Of a DNA stretch of 64,000 nucleotides, positions 1 through 8,833 are shown piece after piece. Made by a program: the position numbers and the translations under genes. The notes under the pieces are model-generated. The model had not been told where the DNA came from. It ran no database searches and saw only the letters and a program-made list of their open reading frames with translations. Each line of letters starts with the position of its first letter. Within the stretch, counting starts at the first letter, position 1. This DNA comes from Streptomyces sp. CC0208 (GTDB lineage Bacteria > Actinomycetota > Actinomycetes > Streptomycetales > Streptomycetaceae), in NCBI RefSeq assembly GCF_003443735.1, contig NZ_CP031969.1, forward strand, positions 3,782,001 through 3,846,000, given 5' to 3'.

Positions 1-576
1 TTCATCAACGCGCTCGGCGAACGCGGCTGCCAGAAGCGGAGGTTCACCCTGCTCACCGGCGACGAGGCGTCCTACCTCACCGGCGACAGGGACCTGAACC
101 GGGACGCCCTGAACCGCAACCTCACCGTCCGCTACACCGCGCTCGCCCACCCGGACGCCTGGCTGAAGTCCCCGCCCGCGACCGGGGGTTCGACCGCCGA
201 CGCGAAAGTCCTCCAGGAGCTGGTACTGGCGGGCCAGGGCGACAAGGTGGGCCCGATCGGTGACGTCGACCTGGAGGACGGCCAGCTGATCATCGCCTAC
301 GACGCGATGCGGCTGACGTACCAGGGCATCCGGTTCGCCAAGGGCAGCAAGGACGTCCCCACCCTCGAAGAGGTCCGCAACGAGTGGCGGCTCATCAAGG
401 GCACCCAGCAGCGCGTCAGCGGCGCGAGCGGCTGGATCTGCCTCGACAACCACGGCAACCCGTACGACAAGGCCGTACCGATCGTGGAACTGACCCCGCA
501 GGGCACCGCACGCTTCGTGCGGATCGCCTGGCCGGAGGGCAAGCCCCCGGCAAAGGAATGCCTGCCGCCCTCATAG
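1..576 (+). CDS. C-terminal part of an unidentified protein, possibly substrate-binding-like
   Basis: The reading frame is open from base 1 to a TAG stop at 574-576, so about 191 C-terminal residues of a longer protein are visible and the start lies outside the window. Codon use is normal for the neighbourhood, with G or C at most third positions. The fragment has alternating hydrophobic and polar stretches, a run DGQLIIAYDAMRL, and two cysteines (CQKRR near its start, GWICLD later). No membrane segment is visible. The pattern is loosely like the second lobe of a periplasmic-binding (ANF-receptor type) domain, but I do not recognise the family and assign no function. It converges on ccsB 23 bp away. 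Confidence 0.75.
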   Translation, partial: FINALGERGCQKRRFTLLTGDEASYLTGDRDLNRDALNRNLTVRYTALAHPDAWLKSPPATGGSTADAKVLQELVLAGQGDKVGPIGDVDLEDGQLIIAYDAMRLTYQGIRFAKGSKDVPTLEEVRNEWRLIKGTQQRVSGASGWICLDNHGNPYDKAVPIVELTPQGTARFVRIAWPEGKPPAKECLPPS

Positions 577-587
577 GACGGCAGGCA
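559..587. terminator. Hairpin between convergent genes
   Basis: A 9-bp perfect inverted repeat (TGCCTGCCG / CGGCAGGCA) has an 11-base loop that contains the stop codon of the upstream plus-strand gene. It lies between two convergent genes, so it could end transcription in both directions. There is no T-tract, as is common for Streptomyces terminators. Confidence 0.5.
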
Positions 588-599
588 GGGTCTCAGCGC

Positions 600-1706
600 T
601 CAGACGCCGGCGTACGAGTGCTTTCCGGAGACGAAGATGTTGACGCCGTAGTAGTTGAACAGCCAGCAGCCGAAGGCGGCCATCGCCAGGTAGGCGGCCT
701 TGCGGCCCTTCCAGCCCGCCGTGGCACGGGCGTGCAGGTAGCAGGCGTAGGCGACCCAGGTGATGAACGACCAGGTCTCCTTGGGGTCCCAGCCCCAGTA
801 ACGGCCCCACGCGTCGCCCGCCCAGATGGCGCCCGCGATGATCGTGAACGTCCACAGCGGGAAGACCGCCGCGTTGACGCGGTAGGCGAACTTGTCGAGG
901 CTCGCGGAGGCCGGCAGCCGGTCCAGGACGGAGTTCGCGAACCGGCCGGGCGTGCCGCCGGACGCGATCTTGTTCTCGTAGCTGTCCTTGAAGAGGTACA
1001 GGATCGTGGCGACCGCGCCGACGTAGAACACCGCACCGCAGAAGATCGCGGTGGAGACGTGGATGTACAGCCAGTACGAGTGAAGGGCGGGAACCAACTG
1101 GTCGCTGGCGGTGTACAAGACGGTGACGGCGAGGCCGAGATCGAGGAGGACCGTGGTGATCAGGAACAGCCCGAGCCAGCGCACGTTCTTCTTCAGGGCC
1201 AGCAGCCCCAGGTACACGGCGACGGCCACCGTGGAGAAGGTGATGTTGAACTCGTACATGTTGCCCCAGGGCGCCCGCTCCACCGAGGCGGCGCGGGCGA
1301 CGACCCCGCCGAGCTCGACGAGGAAGGCGAGCACCGTGAGGGAGATGGCGATACGCCCGTAGAGGTCGCCCTGCGCGTCCCCGCCGTGCGCCCCCGGCCC
1401 GTCGGGCACGTCACGCGACCCCGCCGCCGACCGCACCACGACCTGCGGCCGCTCCAGTACGGCGGTGCTGCCACCCTGGTTCACGGTGACGGCCGGTGCC
1501 TTGGCCTTGGCCTTGGTCTTCGCGTCGGCGGTGAGCGCGGCGGCGGTGCGGCCGACCTTGCTGCGGCTGCCGAGGAGCCATTCGGCGATGTACGCGAAGA
1601 AGGCCAGGGTGTAGACGGCCATCGCGGAGTAGATCAGCGTGTTGCTGATGTTGGCGAGGTGCTCGTTGGTGGCGGTGGCCAACTCGGTTGCGGCGGCGAG
1701 AGTCAC
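600..1706 (-). CDS. ccsB: Cytochrome c biogenesis protein CcsB (CcsA/ResC type)
   Basis: Integral membrane half of the System II cytochrome c synthetase. With ResB it exports or presents haem and attaches it to apocytochrome c outside the membrane. The 368-residue protein has about eight hydrophobic segments. It carries the tryptophan-rich haem-handling motif, read as WGWDPKETW at residues 304-312, with candidate haem-ligand histidines at H216 (YIHVS) and H325 (YLHAR). A polar, Lys/Ala-rich linker at about residues 48-112 separates the first membrane segment from the core, an extension common in actinobacterial members. The start overlaps the resB stop by 4 bp, so the two are translationally coupled. 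It is last in the resA-ccdA-resB-ccsB cluster. Confidence 0.95.
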   Translation of the reverse strand: MTLAAATELATATNEHLANISNTLIYSAMAVYTLAFFAYIAEWLLGSRSKVGRTAAALTADAKTKAKAKAPAVTVNQGGSTAVLERPQVVVRSAAGSRDVPDGPGAHGGDAQGDLYGRIAISLTVLAFLVELGGVVARAASVERAPWGNMYEFNITFSTVAVAVYLGLLALKKNVRWLGLFLITTVLLDLGLAVTVLYTASDQLVPALHSYWLYIHVSTAIFCGAVFYVGAVATILYLFKDSYENKIASGGTPGRFANSVLDRLPASASLDKFAYRVNAAVFPLWTFTIIAGAIWAGDAWGRYWGWDPKETWSFITWVAYACYLHARATAGWKGRKAAYLAMAAFGCWLFNYYGVNIFVSGKHSYAGV

Positions 1707-3418
1707 TTCTCAGCCCCTTCGGAGGGTGCTACTTGGGGGTCGGGGGTGGGGTGCGGGTGGGTGTCATCGGTCGGCTGCGGCGTTTGGTCGTACAGGATCC
1801 CGGCCAGCTCGCCCAGTTCCTCCGGCAGCTTCGCCGACTCGCTGCGGCCGAGGCCGGCCATCTCGACGACCGTCACGCCGTCGTCGCCGCGCACCGCCCG
1901 CACCCACACCCGGCGGCGCTGGATGAACAGGGACGCGGCGAGGCCGAAGATCGCGGTGAGGGCGCCGGCGAGGGCCCACCCGCTGGCGGGCTGCTGGACG
2001 ACCTGGAAGTTCGCCCACTGCTTGGTGCCCTCGTAGGTGACCGAGCCGGCGCCGTTCGGGAGCTTCATGGTCTGGCCGGGCTTCAGGTTCTCCCTGAGCT
2101 CCTGGCCCTTGGCGTCCTTGAAGTCCTTCATGTGCGACTTGTCGAGCTGGTACACGCTCTGCGGGATGCCCGAGTCGACACCGAGGTCGCCGTGGTACGG
2201 CGTGAGGTTGAGCACCGGGTTGTTCAGCGCGGGGAAGGTGGAGGCCGTCTCGCTGCCCTTGGTGTAGGTCGGCAGGAAGAAGGCCGAGACGCCCAGCTGC
2301 TCGCTGACGCCCTTGGCGTTCTTGTAGCCGTCGAGGACCTTGATCACACCGGTGGAGGTGACGTTGGAGTCCAGCGGAAGCAGTGCGACCGCGTCGCGGT
2401 AGACGACGTTGCCCTTGCCGTCCCGCACGGTGATCAGGGGCGCGTAGCCGTGGGCGGTGAGGTAGACCTTCGCGTCGCCGATCTCCAGCGGCTCGTTGAC
2501 CTTGACCAGGGTCTTGTGGGCCTTGCCGTAGGCGCCCTCGCTGTAGGTGATGGCCGCCTGGTAGAGGCGCGGGGTGCCCTTGTTGGGGCCGTTGGTCTCG
2601 TAGGTGCCGGTGAACTTGTTCAGGCGGAAGCTGAGCGGCACCAGGTCGCCGGTGTCGAAGAGGTTCCCGGACTTGAAGTCGTCGTACTGGGTGAGGGTGT
2701 TGGAGAAGCCGTCGCCCTCGACGACCAGCTTGTTGCCCTCGGACTTGAAGAGCTGGCCCCAGGCGAAGGCGGTCAGCAGCACGATCAGCGCGATGTGGAA
2801 GGCGAGGTTGCCGACCTCGCGCACATAGCCCTTCTCAGCTGCGACGTTGTCACCGGCGAGGTGGGCGCGGAAGCGTCGCTTCTTCAGGAGGGCGAGCGCG
2901 GCCTCGCGGACCTGCTCGGGCTCGGCGGCGGTGCGCCAGGTGGTGTAGGCGGGCAGCCGGGTCAGCCGCTTGGGGGCGCCCGGCGGCCGGCTGCGCAGCT
3001 GCCCGACGAACTGCCAGGTGCGGGGCACGATGCAGCCGACGAGGGAGACGAACAGCAGGATGTAGATCGCGGAGAACCACACCGAGCTGTAGACGTGGAA
3101 GAGGCCGAGCTTGTCGTAGACGTCCCCGAGGGTGGGGTTGTTCTTGACGAAGTCGGCGACCTTCGTGGCGTCGGTCCCGGACTGCGGGATCAGCGAGCCG
3201 GGGATCGCGCCGAGTGCCACCAGCAGGAGCAGCAGCAGCGCGACCCGCATCGAGGTCAGCTGCCGCCAGAACCAGCGGGCCCACCCGATGACACCCAGGG
3301 CGGGCACGCTCAGGCTCTCCGTGGGCGCGGTGGACAGCTGGGAGCCCGCGGCACCGAGGTCCTGGTCGCCGACGGGAGCGTCGGGGGCGTCAGGGGTGGC
3401 GGGTGTGGTCTTGCTCAT
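1703..3418 (-). CDS. resB: Cytochrome c biogenesis protein ResB (Ccs1)
   Basis: Partner of CcsB in System II cytochrome c maturation. The 571-residue protein has the expected ResB layout. A polar N-terminus precedes membrane segments at about residues 58-78 (RVALLLLLLVALGAIPG), 110-130 (IYILLFVSLVGCIVP) and 205-225 (FHIALIVLLTAFAWG). A large extracytoplasmic beta-rich domain follows, then a last membrane helix near residue 490 (WALAGALTAIFGLAASLF). It overlaps ccsB by 4 bp and starts 3 bp after the ccdA stop. The cluster order (thiol reductase, CcdA, ResB, CcsB) is the standard actinobacterial one. Confidence 0.95.
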   Translation of the reverse strand: MSKTTPATPDAPDAPVGDQDLGAAGSQLSTAPTESLSVPALGVIGWARWFWRQLTSMRVALLLLLLVALGAIPGSLIPQSGTDATKVADFVKNNPTLGDVYDKLGLFHVYSSVWFSAIYILLFVSLVGCIVPRTWQFVGQLRSRPPGAPKRLTRLPAYTTWRTAAEPEQVREAALALLKKRRFRAHLAGDNVAAEKGYVREVGNLAFHIALIVLLTAFAWGQLFKSEGNKLVVEGDGFSNTLTQYDDFKSGNLFDTGDLVPLSFRLNKFTGTYETNGPNKGTPRLYQAAITYSEGAYGKAHKTLVKVNEPLEIGDAKVYLTAHGYAPLITVRDGKGNVVYRDAVALLPLDSNVTSTGVIKVLDGYKNAKGVSEQLGVSAFFLPTYTKGSETASTFPALNNPVLNLTPYHGDLGVDSGIPQSVYQLDKSHMKDFKDAKGQELRENLKPGQTMKLPNGAGSVTYEGTKQWANFQVVQQPASGWALAGALTAIFGLAASLFIQRRRVWVRAVRGDDGVTVVEMAGLGRSESAKLPEELGELAGILYDQTPQPTDDTHPHPTPDPQVAPSEGAEK

Positions 3419-3421
3419 GGA

Positions 3422-4195
3422 TCAGATCCCCACAGTGAAGCCGGCGGACCAGGACTGGACGTCCTGCACGAGGCGGTCCCACGCGCCGGTCAGCAGCAGC
3501 AGCCCGGTCACGATCATCATGGTGCCGCCGATGCGCATGACCCAGACGTAGTGGCGCTTGACCCAGCCGAAGGCGCCGAGCGCCTTGCGGAAGGCGACCG
3601 CGGCGAGCACGAAGGGCACCCCGAGGCCGAGGCAGTAGGCGACGGTCAGTATGGCACCGCGGCCGGCGCTGCCCTGCTGGGAGGACAGGGCGATCACCGA
3701 GGCGAGGGTCGGGCCGATGCAGGGGGTCCAGCCGATTCCGAACAGCGCGCCGAGCAGCGGGGCACCGAGCAGGCCCATCGTGGGCTTGTTGTGGAGGCGG
3801 AACTCCCGCTGGGTCATCCAGGGCATGAGGCCCATGAAGAAGACGCCCATGAGGATCATGAGCACGCCCAGCACCTTGGACAGCACGCCCTGGTGCTCCT
3901 GGAGCGTCTGGCCGAAGTAGCCGAACAGCGCACCGCTGGAGACGAACACCGCGGTGAAGCCGAGCACGAACAGGGAGGCGCCCGCGACCATCCGGCCGCG
4001 CCGGGCCTCGGCCAGATCGGTGCCGGTGACGCCGGTGACGTACGACAGATAGCCGGGGACCAGCGGCAGCACGCACGGGGAAAAGAAGGAGACGAGGCCG
4101 CCGAGGACCGCGATGGGCAGGGCGACGAGCAGGGCGCCGCTGAGGACGGTGCCGTTGTAGCCCGTGTCGGCGGCGAGCGTGACGACTGCGCTCAC
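3422..4195 (-). CDS. ccdA: Thiol-disulfide electron transporter CcdA
   Basis: Carries reducing equivalents from cytoplasmic thioredoxin across the membrane to extracytoplasmic thiol oxidoreductases, here probably the TlpA/ResA-like protein encoded just upstream. Length (257 residues) and about six membrane helices fit the compact CcdA form. The redox cysteine pair is visible at C41 (FSPCVLPLVPG) and C159 (GWTPCIGPT), each followed by the proline-rich turn of the family. It begins 1 bp after the resA-type gene ends and stops 3 bp before resB, so it lies in one operon with both. Confidence 0.95.
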   Translation of the reverse strand: MSAVVTLAADTGYNGTVLSGALLVALPIAVLGGLVSFFSPCVLPLVPGYLSYVTGVTGTDLAEARRGRMVAGASLFVLGFTAVFVSSGALFGYFGQTLQEHQGVLSKVLGVLMILMGVFFMGLMPWMTQREFRLHNKPTMGLLGAPLLGALFGIGWTPCIGPTLASVIALSSQQGSAGRGAILTVAYCLGLGVPFVLAAVAFRKALGAFGWVKRHYVWVMRIGGTMMIVTGLLLLTGAWDRLVQDVQSWSAGFTVGI

Positions 4196-4196
4196 G

Positions 4197-4802
4197 TCAC
4201 TTCTCCGCGAGGACCGGGTCGATCATCTTGCGCAGCTTGCTCTCGCTGAGCGCGGCCAGTGAGCGGGCGGCGATCTTCCCGTCCCGGTCGATGACGAGCG
4301 TGGAGGGCACGGCCTGCGGGTTGAGGGTGCCCTTGGCGAAGCGGAGCATCAGCTTGCCCGTCGGGTCGTACAGGCTGGGGAAGGTGACGCCGAGGTCCTT
4401 CTCGAAGGCGCGCGCGTTCTGGACGCTGGTGTCGCGGGTGTTGATGCCGACGAACTGCACGTCCCGGTTCTTGAGGTCCTTGTAGACCGTCTCCAGGTTG
4501 GGCGCCTCGGCCCGGCAGGGCGCGCACCAGGAGCCCCATACGTTCAGGACGACGACCTTGCCCTTGTAGTCGGCGACGTCGAGCCGTCCCCCGTCGACGG
4601 TCTTGCCGGACAGGTCGGGGGCGGTGCCCCGGTCCGCCTGGTCGGCGGTCGAGATGCCGTCCGCGCCCATGACGAAGTTGGTGTCGCCGCCTCCGCCCGA
4701 GGTGCCACCCGAACTGCAGGCGGACAGGGTCAGCGCTGCGGCTGCGGCCCCCGCGGTGAGCAGGGTGGTGCGGACTCGGGAGCGGCTACGGCTGGCACTC
4801 AT
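4197..4802 (-). CDS. resA: TlpA/ResA-type thioredoxin lipoprotein
   Basis: Membrane-anchored thiol-disulfide oxidoreductase that would keep the CXXCH cysteines of apocytochrome c reduced before haem attachment. The 201-residue product starts with a basic and hydrophobic signal and a lipobox (LSAC, lipidated C29), then a Gly/Ser-rich linker. The thioredoxin-like domain has the active site WCAPC with C93 and C96 and the cis-proline region VPSTLVID. It is the first gene of the compact cytochrome c assembly unit. No strong Shine-Dalgarno sequence precedes its ATG. resA and tlpA are both used for such genes; the choice of name is by context. Confidence 0.9.
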   Translation of the reverse strand: MSASRSRSRVRTTLLTAGAAAAALTLSACSSGGTSGGGGDTNFVMGADGISTADQADRGTAPDLSGKTVDGGRLDVADYKGKVVVLNVWGSWCAPCRAEAPNLETVYKDLKNRDVQFVGINTRDTSVQNARAFEKDLGVTFPSLYDPTGKLMLRFAKGTLNPQAVPSTLVIDRDGKIAARSLAALSESKLRKMIDPVLAEK

Positions 4803-4868
4803 GTGAAAAGTTTCGCATGCCCGTTCCGGGGATCTTGGGCACCCCCCTTGCGGGCGGAAACCCGCATT

Positions 4869-6140
4869 TCAGGCAGCGTTCGAGGAGGGTGTCGCGGGCG
4901 CCTTGAGGAACGTCTTCCAGCCGCCCGCCGGCTCCTGGCCGACATCGAGGGTGCGGAGCTTCGCGAGCACCTCCGGCTTCTGTACGTCCATCCAGTCGAC
5001 GAACTGCCGGAAGGAGACCATGCGCACGTCCGCGCCCTTCTCCTTCTCCCGCGCGATGTGCGTGAAGGCCTGCTCGACGGCGTCCATGTAGATGCCGCCG
5101 TTCCAGTGCTCGAAGTGGTTGCCGACGAAGAAGGGGGCGCGGTTGGTCTCGTAGGCGCGCTGGAAGCCGGAGATGTAGGCGCCGGCGGACTGCTTGCGCC
5201 AGGCCGGGTAGTTGTAGGCGGGCGCGTTGGTCGAGTTGATCGACTGGTTGGCGAGCATGTTGTAGTCCATGGACAGGACCTCGAAGCTGCGGCCGGGGAA
5301 AGGTATCTGCTGAAGCGGCAGGTCCCATATGCCGTTGTTCTTCTCGGGCCAGACCTGACGGCCGCCGGGCGAGGAGGCGTCGTAGCGCCAGCCGAGCTCG
5401 CGGGCGGTGGGCAGCAGCTTGTCCTGGCCCAGCAGGCAGGGGGTGCGGCCGCCGACGAGTTCCTTGTCGTAGTCGAAGGGCAGCGCGGGCAGGTCGGTCC
5501 AGCCGGTGTTGGTGCGCCACTCCTTGACGAAAGCTTTCGCCTGCTGGATCTCGCTCTTCCACTGCTGGGGAGTCCAGTTGCCGACGGTGCCGTAGCCCGA
5601 GCAGAAGTGGCCGTTGAAGTGGGTGCCGATCTCGTGCCCCTCGAGCCAGGCCCGGCGGACGTTGGTGAGGGTGGCTTTGACGTGCTCGTCGGTGAGGTAG
5701 CCGATGTCGGAGGCGCCGCGGGGGTTGTTCGGGGGGTCGTAGAGCCGCTTCTTCGACTCGGGCAGCAGATACAGCCCGGACAGGAAGAAGGTCATGTGCG
5801 CGTCGTGCTTCCTGGCGAGGTCGAGGAAGCGCGGGAAGAGGCCGTTGCCGACCTCGCCGGCTCCGTCCCAGGAGAAGACGACGAACTGCGGCGGGGTCTG
5901 GCCGGGCTCCAGCGGCACGGGCTTGGCGGGCTGGTGCGGCTGCTTGCCGGTGAAGGCGGTGGAGCCGTCGCCGATGGGGCGGGCGGTGGGGGCCGGCTTC
6001 TTGCTGGGCGTGGAGCCGGCGCCGTGGGTCACCCCGTCCGAGCCGTCGGACCCGGTGAGGGTTCCGCACCCCGACAGTCCTACGGCGGCCGCGGCACCCG
6101 CGCCCAGGCCTATCGCTCCCCTACGGGTGAGAGAGTGCAT
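4869..6140 (-). CDS. Secreted lipoprotein with polysaccharide-deacetylase-like domain
   Basis: Probable cell-surface lipoprotein of 423 residues. The N-terminus has a twin-arginine-like start (LTRRGAIG) and a lipobox ending at C25 (GLSGC), then a Pro/Thr/Lys-rich linker. The domain from about residue 85 looks like a (beta/alpha) deacetylase of the NodB type. It has a first motif SWDGAG, a block MTFFLSG and the metal-type motif THFNGH. The first motif lacks the second aspartate of the usual TFDDG, so catalytic activity is uncertain. It lies 66 bp downstream of resA in the opposite sense of flow (its stop precedes the resA start region on the same strand), so it is co-oriented with the cytochrome c genes but not obviously linked in function. 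Confidence 0.8.
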   Translation of the reverse strand: MHSLTRRGAIGLGAGAAAAVGLSGCGTLTGSDGSDGVTHGAGSTPSKKPAPTARPIGDGSTAFTGKQPHQPAKPVPLEPGQTPPQFVVFSWDGAGEVGNGLFPRFLDLARKHDAHMTFFLSGLYLLPESKKRLYDPPNNPRGASDIGYLTDEHVKATLTNVRRAWLEGHEIGTHFNGHFCSGYGTVGNWTPQQWKSEIQQAKAFVKEWRTNTGWTDLPALPFDYDKELVGGRTPCLLGQDKLLPTARELGWRYDASSPGGRQVWPEKNNGIWDLPLQQIPFPGRSFEVLSMDYNMLANQSINSTNAPAYNYPAWRKQSAGAYISGFQRAYETNRAPFFVGNHFEHWNGGIYMDAVEQAFTHIAREKEKGADVRMVSFRQFVDWMDVQKPEVLAKLRTLDVGQEPAGGWKTFLKAPATPSSNAA

Positions 6141-6245
6141 GCTTCCCCGATTTCGTCACGTTCTCCGGTGGTTACCCAGTCAGAGGTGACGAGGGCGGGG
6201 AAGGTTCCGGTGCTATTTCCGGATTCGGTAACAGAGACGCCCCGA

Positions 6246-6275
6246 GGGGGCGCGGGGAACTGCGCGGCCAGCCAC
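6246..6275 (+). repeat. Dispersed intergenic repeat, copy 1
   Basis: The core GCGCGGGGAACTGCGCG followed by GCCAGCC lies in the 174-bp gap upstream of the deacetylase-like gene. Similar copies lie at 39643-39672 (reverse), 39882-39907 and 43995-44024, all between genes. A downstream GTTCCCC block can pair with part of it, so a hairpin is possible. Confidence 0.6.
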
Positions 6276-6314
6276 AACGGACCGCCAGTTCCCCACGGGC
6301 CTTCAGCGGAGCGG

Positions 6315-7004
6315 CTACGCCCCGAACCCCTTGGACCCACCCTTCACCGGCTTGGCCCCGGCCCGGAGGTGCGCCGGCACCAGATCGATCGCGGGCTCGC
6401 TGTAGCCGACGGAGACGATCCGGTCGCCCTGGTAGGTGAAGGACGTGAGGGAGGCGAGCGTGCACTGCCGCTTGCGCGGGTCGTGCCACAGCCGCCGCTT
6501 CTCGACGTACGACCGCACGATCCAGATCGGCAGCTGATGGCTGACCAGGACGGCCTCGTGCCCGCGCGCCCGGTCCCGGGCAGCGTCCAGCGCGCCCTTC
6601 ATCCGGACGACCTGGTCGACGTACGGCTCGCCCCAGGACGGCTTGAACGGGTTGACGAGGTGCTTCCAGTTCTCCGGGTTCTTCAGCGCCCCGTCGCCCA
6701 CGCCGAAGGTCTTGCCCTGGAAGACGTTCTCGGCCTCGATGAGCCGCTCGTCGGTCGCGAGATCGAGGCCGTGCGCCTTGGCGATCGGCGTGGCGGTCTC
6801 CTGCGCCCGCTCCAGCGGGGAGGCGCAGACGTAGGTGACGTCCCGGGGAGCAAGGTGCTCGGCGACCCGGTCGGCCATCTGCCGTCCGAGCTCGGAGAGG
6901 TGGTAGCCGGCGAGACGGCCGTACAGCACCCCGTCGGGGTTGGCGACCTCGCCGTGCCGCATGAGGTGGACGACGGTGATGTCGCTGTTGTTCGGGGTGC
7001 TCAT
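6315..7004 (-). CDS. Histidine phosphatase family protein (phosphoglycerate-mutase-like)
   Basis: A 229-residue cytoplasmic phosphatase of the branch-1 histidine phosphatase superfamily. The catalytic RHG motif is near the N-terminus (LMRHGEVANPDG). The typical second blocks follow: SELGRQMADRVAEHL, ASPLERAQETA and SHQLPIWIV, which holds the second catalytic histidine. The ATG was chosen because it overlaps the hemL stop as ATGA, showing translational coupling; longer upstream reading is out of phase with hemL. Linkage to hemL and the cytochrome c cluster is a conserved actinobacterial arrangement, but its substrate is unknown. Confidence 0.9.
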   Translation of the reverse strand: MSTPNNSDITVVHLMRHGEVANPDGVLYGRLAGYHLSELGRQMADRVAEHLAPRDVTYVCASPLERAQETATPIAKAHGLDLATDERLIEAENVFQGKTFGVGDGALKNPENWKHLVNPFKPSWGEPYVDQVVRMKGALDAARDRARGHEAVLVSHQLPIWIVRSYVEKRRLWHDPRKRQCTLASLTSFTYQGDRIVSVGYSEPAIDLVPAHLRAGAKPVKGGSKGFGA

Positions 7005-8320
7005 GCTGCCGTGGCCTCCGCCGCCGCTCGGGCCGCCGCCGGAAGGGCGTCGGCGATCCGCTGAACCGCCTGCTCGTCGTGGGCCGTGGAGACGAACCAC
7101 GACTCGAAGGAGGACGGCGGCAGGTAGACGCCGTTCTCCAGAAGGGAGTGGAAGAAGGCGGTGTACCGGAAGGACTCCTGCGCCTTGGCGTCCTCGTAGC
7201 TGCGCACCGGCCGGTCGGTGAAGAACACCGAGAACATGTTGGAGGCGTTCTGCACGGTGTGCGCGACGCCTTCCTTGGTGAGCGCCTCGGAGACCAGTGC
7301 CTGGATCTGCTCGGAGACGGCGTCGACCTTGACGTAGGCCGCGTCGTCGAGCAGCCGCAGCTGGGCGAGGCCGGCGGCGGTGGCGACCGGGTTCCCGGAG
7401 AGGGTGCCGGCCTGGTACACGGGCCCTGCGGGGGCGAGGTGGGCCATGACGTCGGCACGGCCCCCGAAGGCGGCGGCGGGGAATCCGCCACCCATGACCT
7501 TTCCGAAGGTCATGAGGTCGGGGCGGACCCCGTCGATGCCGTACCAACCGCTCCGGCTGGTCCTGAACCCGGTCATGACCTCGTCGGAGATGTAGAGGGC
7601 GCCGTTCTGCGCGCAGGCGTCCTTGAGCCCCTGGTTGAACCCGGGCAGGGGCGGCACGACACCCATGTTGCCGGGCGAGGCCTCGGTGATCACACAGGCG
7701 ATCTCACCGGGGTGCCGGTGGAAGGCCTCGTGGACGGCTTCGAGATCGTTGTACGGCAGCACGATCGTGTCGCCGGCCTGGGCACCGGTGACGCCGGGGG
7801 TGTCGGGCAGCGCGAAGGTGGCCACTCCGCTGCCGGCCGCGGCGAGCAGCGAGTCGACGTGACCGTGGTAACACCCGGCGAACTTGATGACCTTGGTGCG
7901 CCGGGTGAAGCCGCGGGCGAGCCGGATCGCGGACATGGTGGCCTCGGTCCCGCTGGAGACGAGCCGTACCTGGTCGACGGGCTCGACCCGGGCCACGATC
8001 TCCTCGGCGAGCGCGACCTCCCCCTCACCGGGGGTGCCGAAGGAGGTGCCCTTCGACACCGCCTCCTGGACGGCCGCGATCACCTCGGGGTGCGAGTGCC
8101 CGAGGATCATGGGGCCCCAGGAGCAGACGAGGTCGACGTACTCCCGCCCGTCGGCGTCGGTCAGATAGGGCCCGGTGCCGGACACCATGAAGCGGGGGGT
8201 GCCGCCCACGGCACGGAAGGCGCGGACCGGGGAGTTCACGCCGCCGGGCGTGACGACGGACGCGCGGTCGAACAGGGCCTGCGAGACAGGCGCCTCGTAT
8301 GAATAGGGCAATTCACTCAT
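7001..8320 (-). CDS. hemL: Glutamate-1-semialdehyde 2,1-aminomutase
   Basis: PLP-dependent enzyme that converts glutamate-1-semialdehyde to 5-aminolevulinate, the last step of the C5 route to tetrapyrroles. The 439-residue protein is full length. It shows the substrate loop VNSPVRAF, the class III aminotransferase block SSGTEATMSAIRLAR, the aspartate of ISDEVMTGFR and the cofactor lysine K274 in TFGKVMGGGFP. An AGGAT ribosome site precedes the ATG. It leads a minus-strand run with the histidine phosphatase. Haem supply next to cytochrome c maturation genes makes biological sense. Confidence 0.97.
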   Translation of the reverse strand: MSELPYSYEAPVSQALFDRASVVTPGGVNSPVRAFRAVGGTPRFMVSGTGPYLTDADGREYVDLVCSWGPMILGHSHPEVIAAVQEAVSKGTSFGTPGEGEVALAEEIVARVEPVDQVRLVSSGTEATMSAIRLARGFTRRTKVIKFAGCYHGHVDSLLAAAGSGVATFALPDTPGVTGAQAGDTIVLPYNDLEAVHEAFHRHPGEIACVITEASPGNMGVVPPLPGFNQGLKDACAQNGALYISDEVMTGFRTSRSGWYGIDGVRPDLMTFGKVMGGGFPAAAFGGRADVMAHLAPAGPVYQAGTLSGNPVATAAGLAQLRLLDDAAYVKVDAVSEQIQALVSEALTKEGVAHTVQNASNMFSVFFTDRPVRSYEDAKAQESFRYTAFFHSLLENGVYLPPSSFESWFVSTAHDEQAVQRIADALPAAARAAAEATAA

Positions 8321-8833
8321 ATCCTGCGACTACTCCGACCTTCTCCGGTTTGTTCGGCTTTCTCGGACTCCGTTGCCGGTGACCACCTCAGGGTAGGCCA
8401 GCCCTCGAACACCCCCGGCGCCCCACGATCTGCGAAACTGGATGCGGATACACACAGCTCACGGAGACGATGGCACGGAGCCGTCTGTTCAGAGGCTGCG
8501 AAGATCCTGCGGACAGGTGTTTCAGCGCACGTTTCGGCGGGCGGCCGTGGGGGAGGTCACTGACACGATGATCGGGTTGCGCGGCGGGGCCTGCGCGTCC
8601 TAGAAAAGCAGTCGGGTGGAGATATGCATCGCGGTGGCGGACTGGGCGAGGGGACTGATGACCTGGGTCCTCGACGTGCCCGGCGGGGAAGGCACCGGCG
8701 CGAGGCGGAGGAAGCGGCCGAGACACGTCAGGGACGCAGTGCCTCGGGCACCCCGGGTGAGTCGGAACGCGACGAACGACGTATCGAACGTCGGATCGAT
8801 CCGTTGAGGGCGGGAAGCAGGAATGGTGGTCGG
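8321..8833. other. Intergenic region between divergent genes
   Basis: About 510 bp between hemL (minus) and the next plus-strand gene. The 3' part (8624-8833) is open in the frame of the downstream gene and could extend it. However, its third-position G+C is clearly lower than in the gene proper and the encoded segment is Arg/Gly/Glu rich without pattern, so I treat it as leader. I see no clear promoter, repeat or small gene here. Confidence 0.5.

Noticed and set aside
1688..4249. Long plus-strand open frame (853 codons) opposite resB-ccdA
   Set aside because: It is antisense to well-recognised cytochrome c genes; Streptomyces codon bias opens the opposite frame. Composition (Gly/Glu/Gln/His-rich) has no domain.
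4803..7064. Long plus-strand frame over the deacetylase and phosphatase genes
   Set aside because: Antisense shadow of two genes with clear motifs; no ribosome site or family match.
8555..8563. TGTCAGTG-like sequence on the minus strand before hemL
   Set aside because: The first base differs and no TANNNT box follows at 8 bp; hemL start is over 200 bp away.
8624..8833. N-terminal extension of the hypothetical gene at 8834
   Set aside because: Lower third-position G+C and Arg/Gly/Glu-rich content unlike the core; kept only as an alternative.
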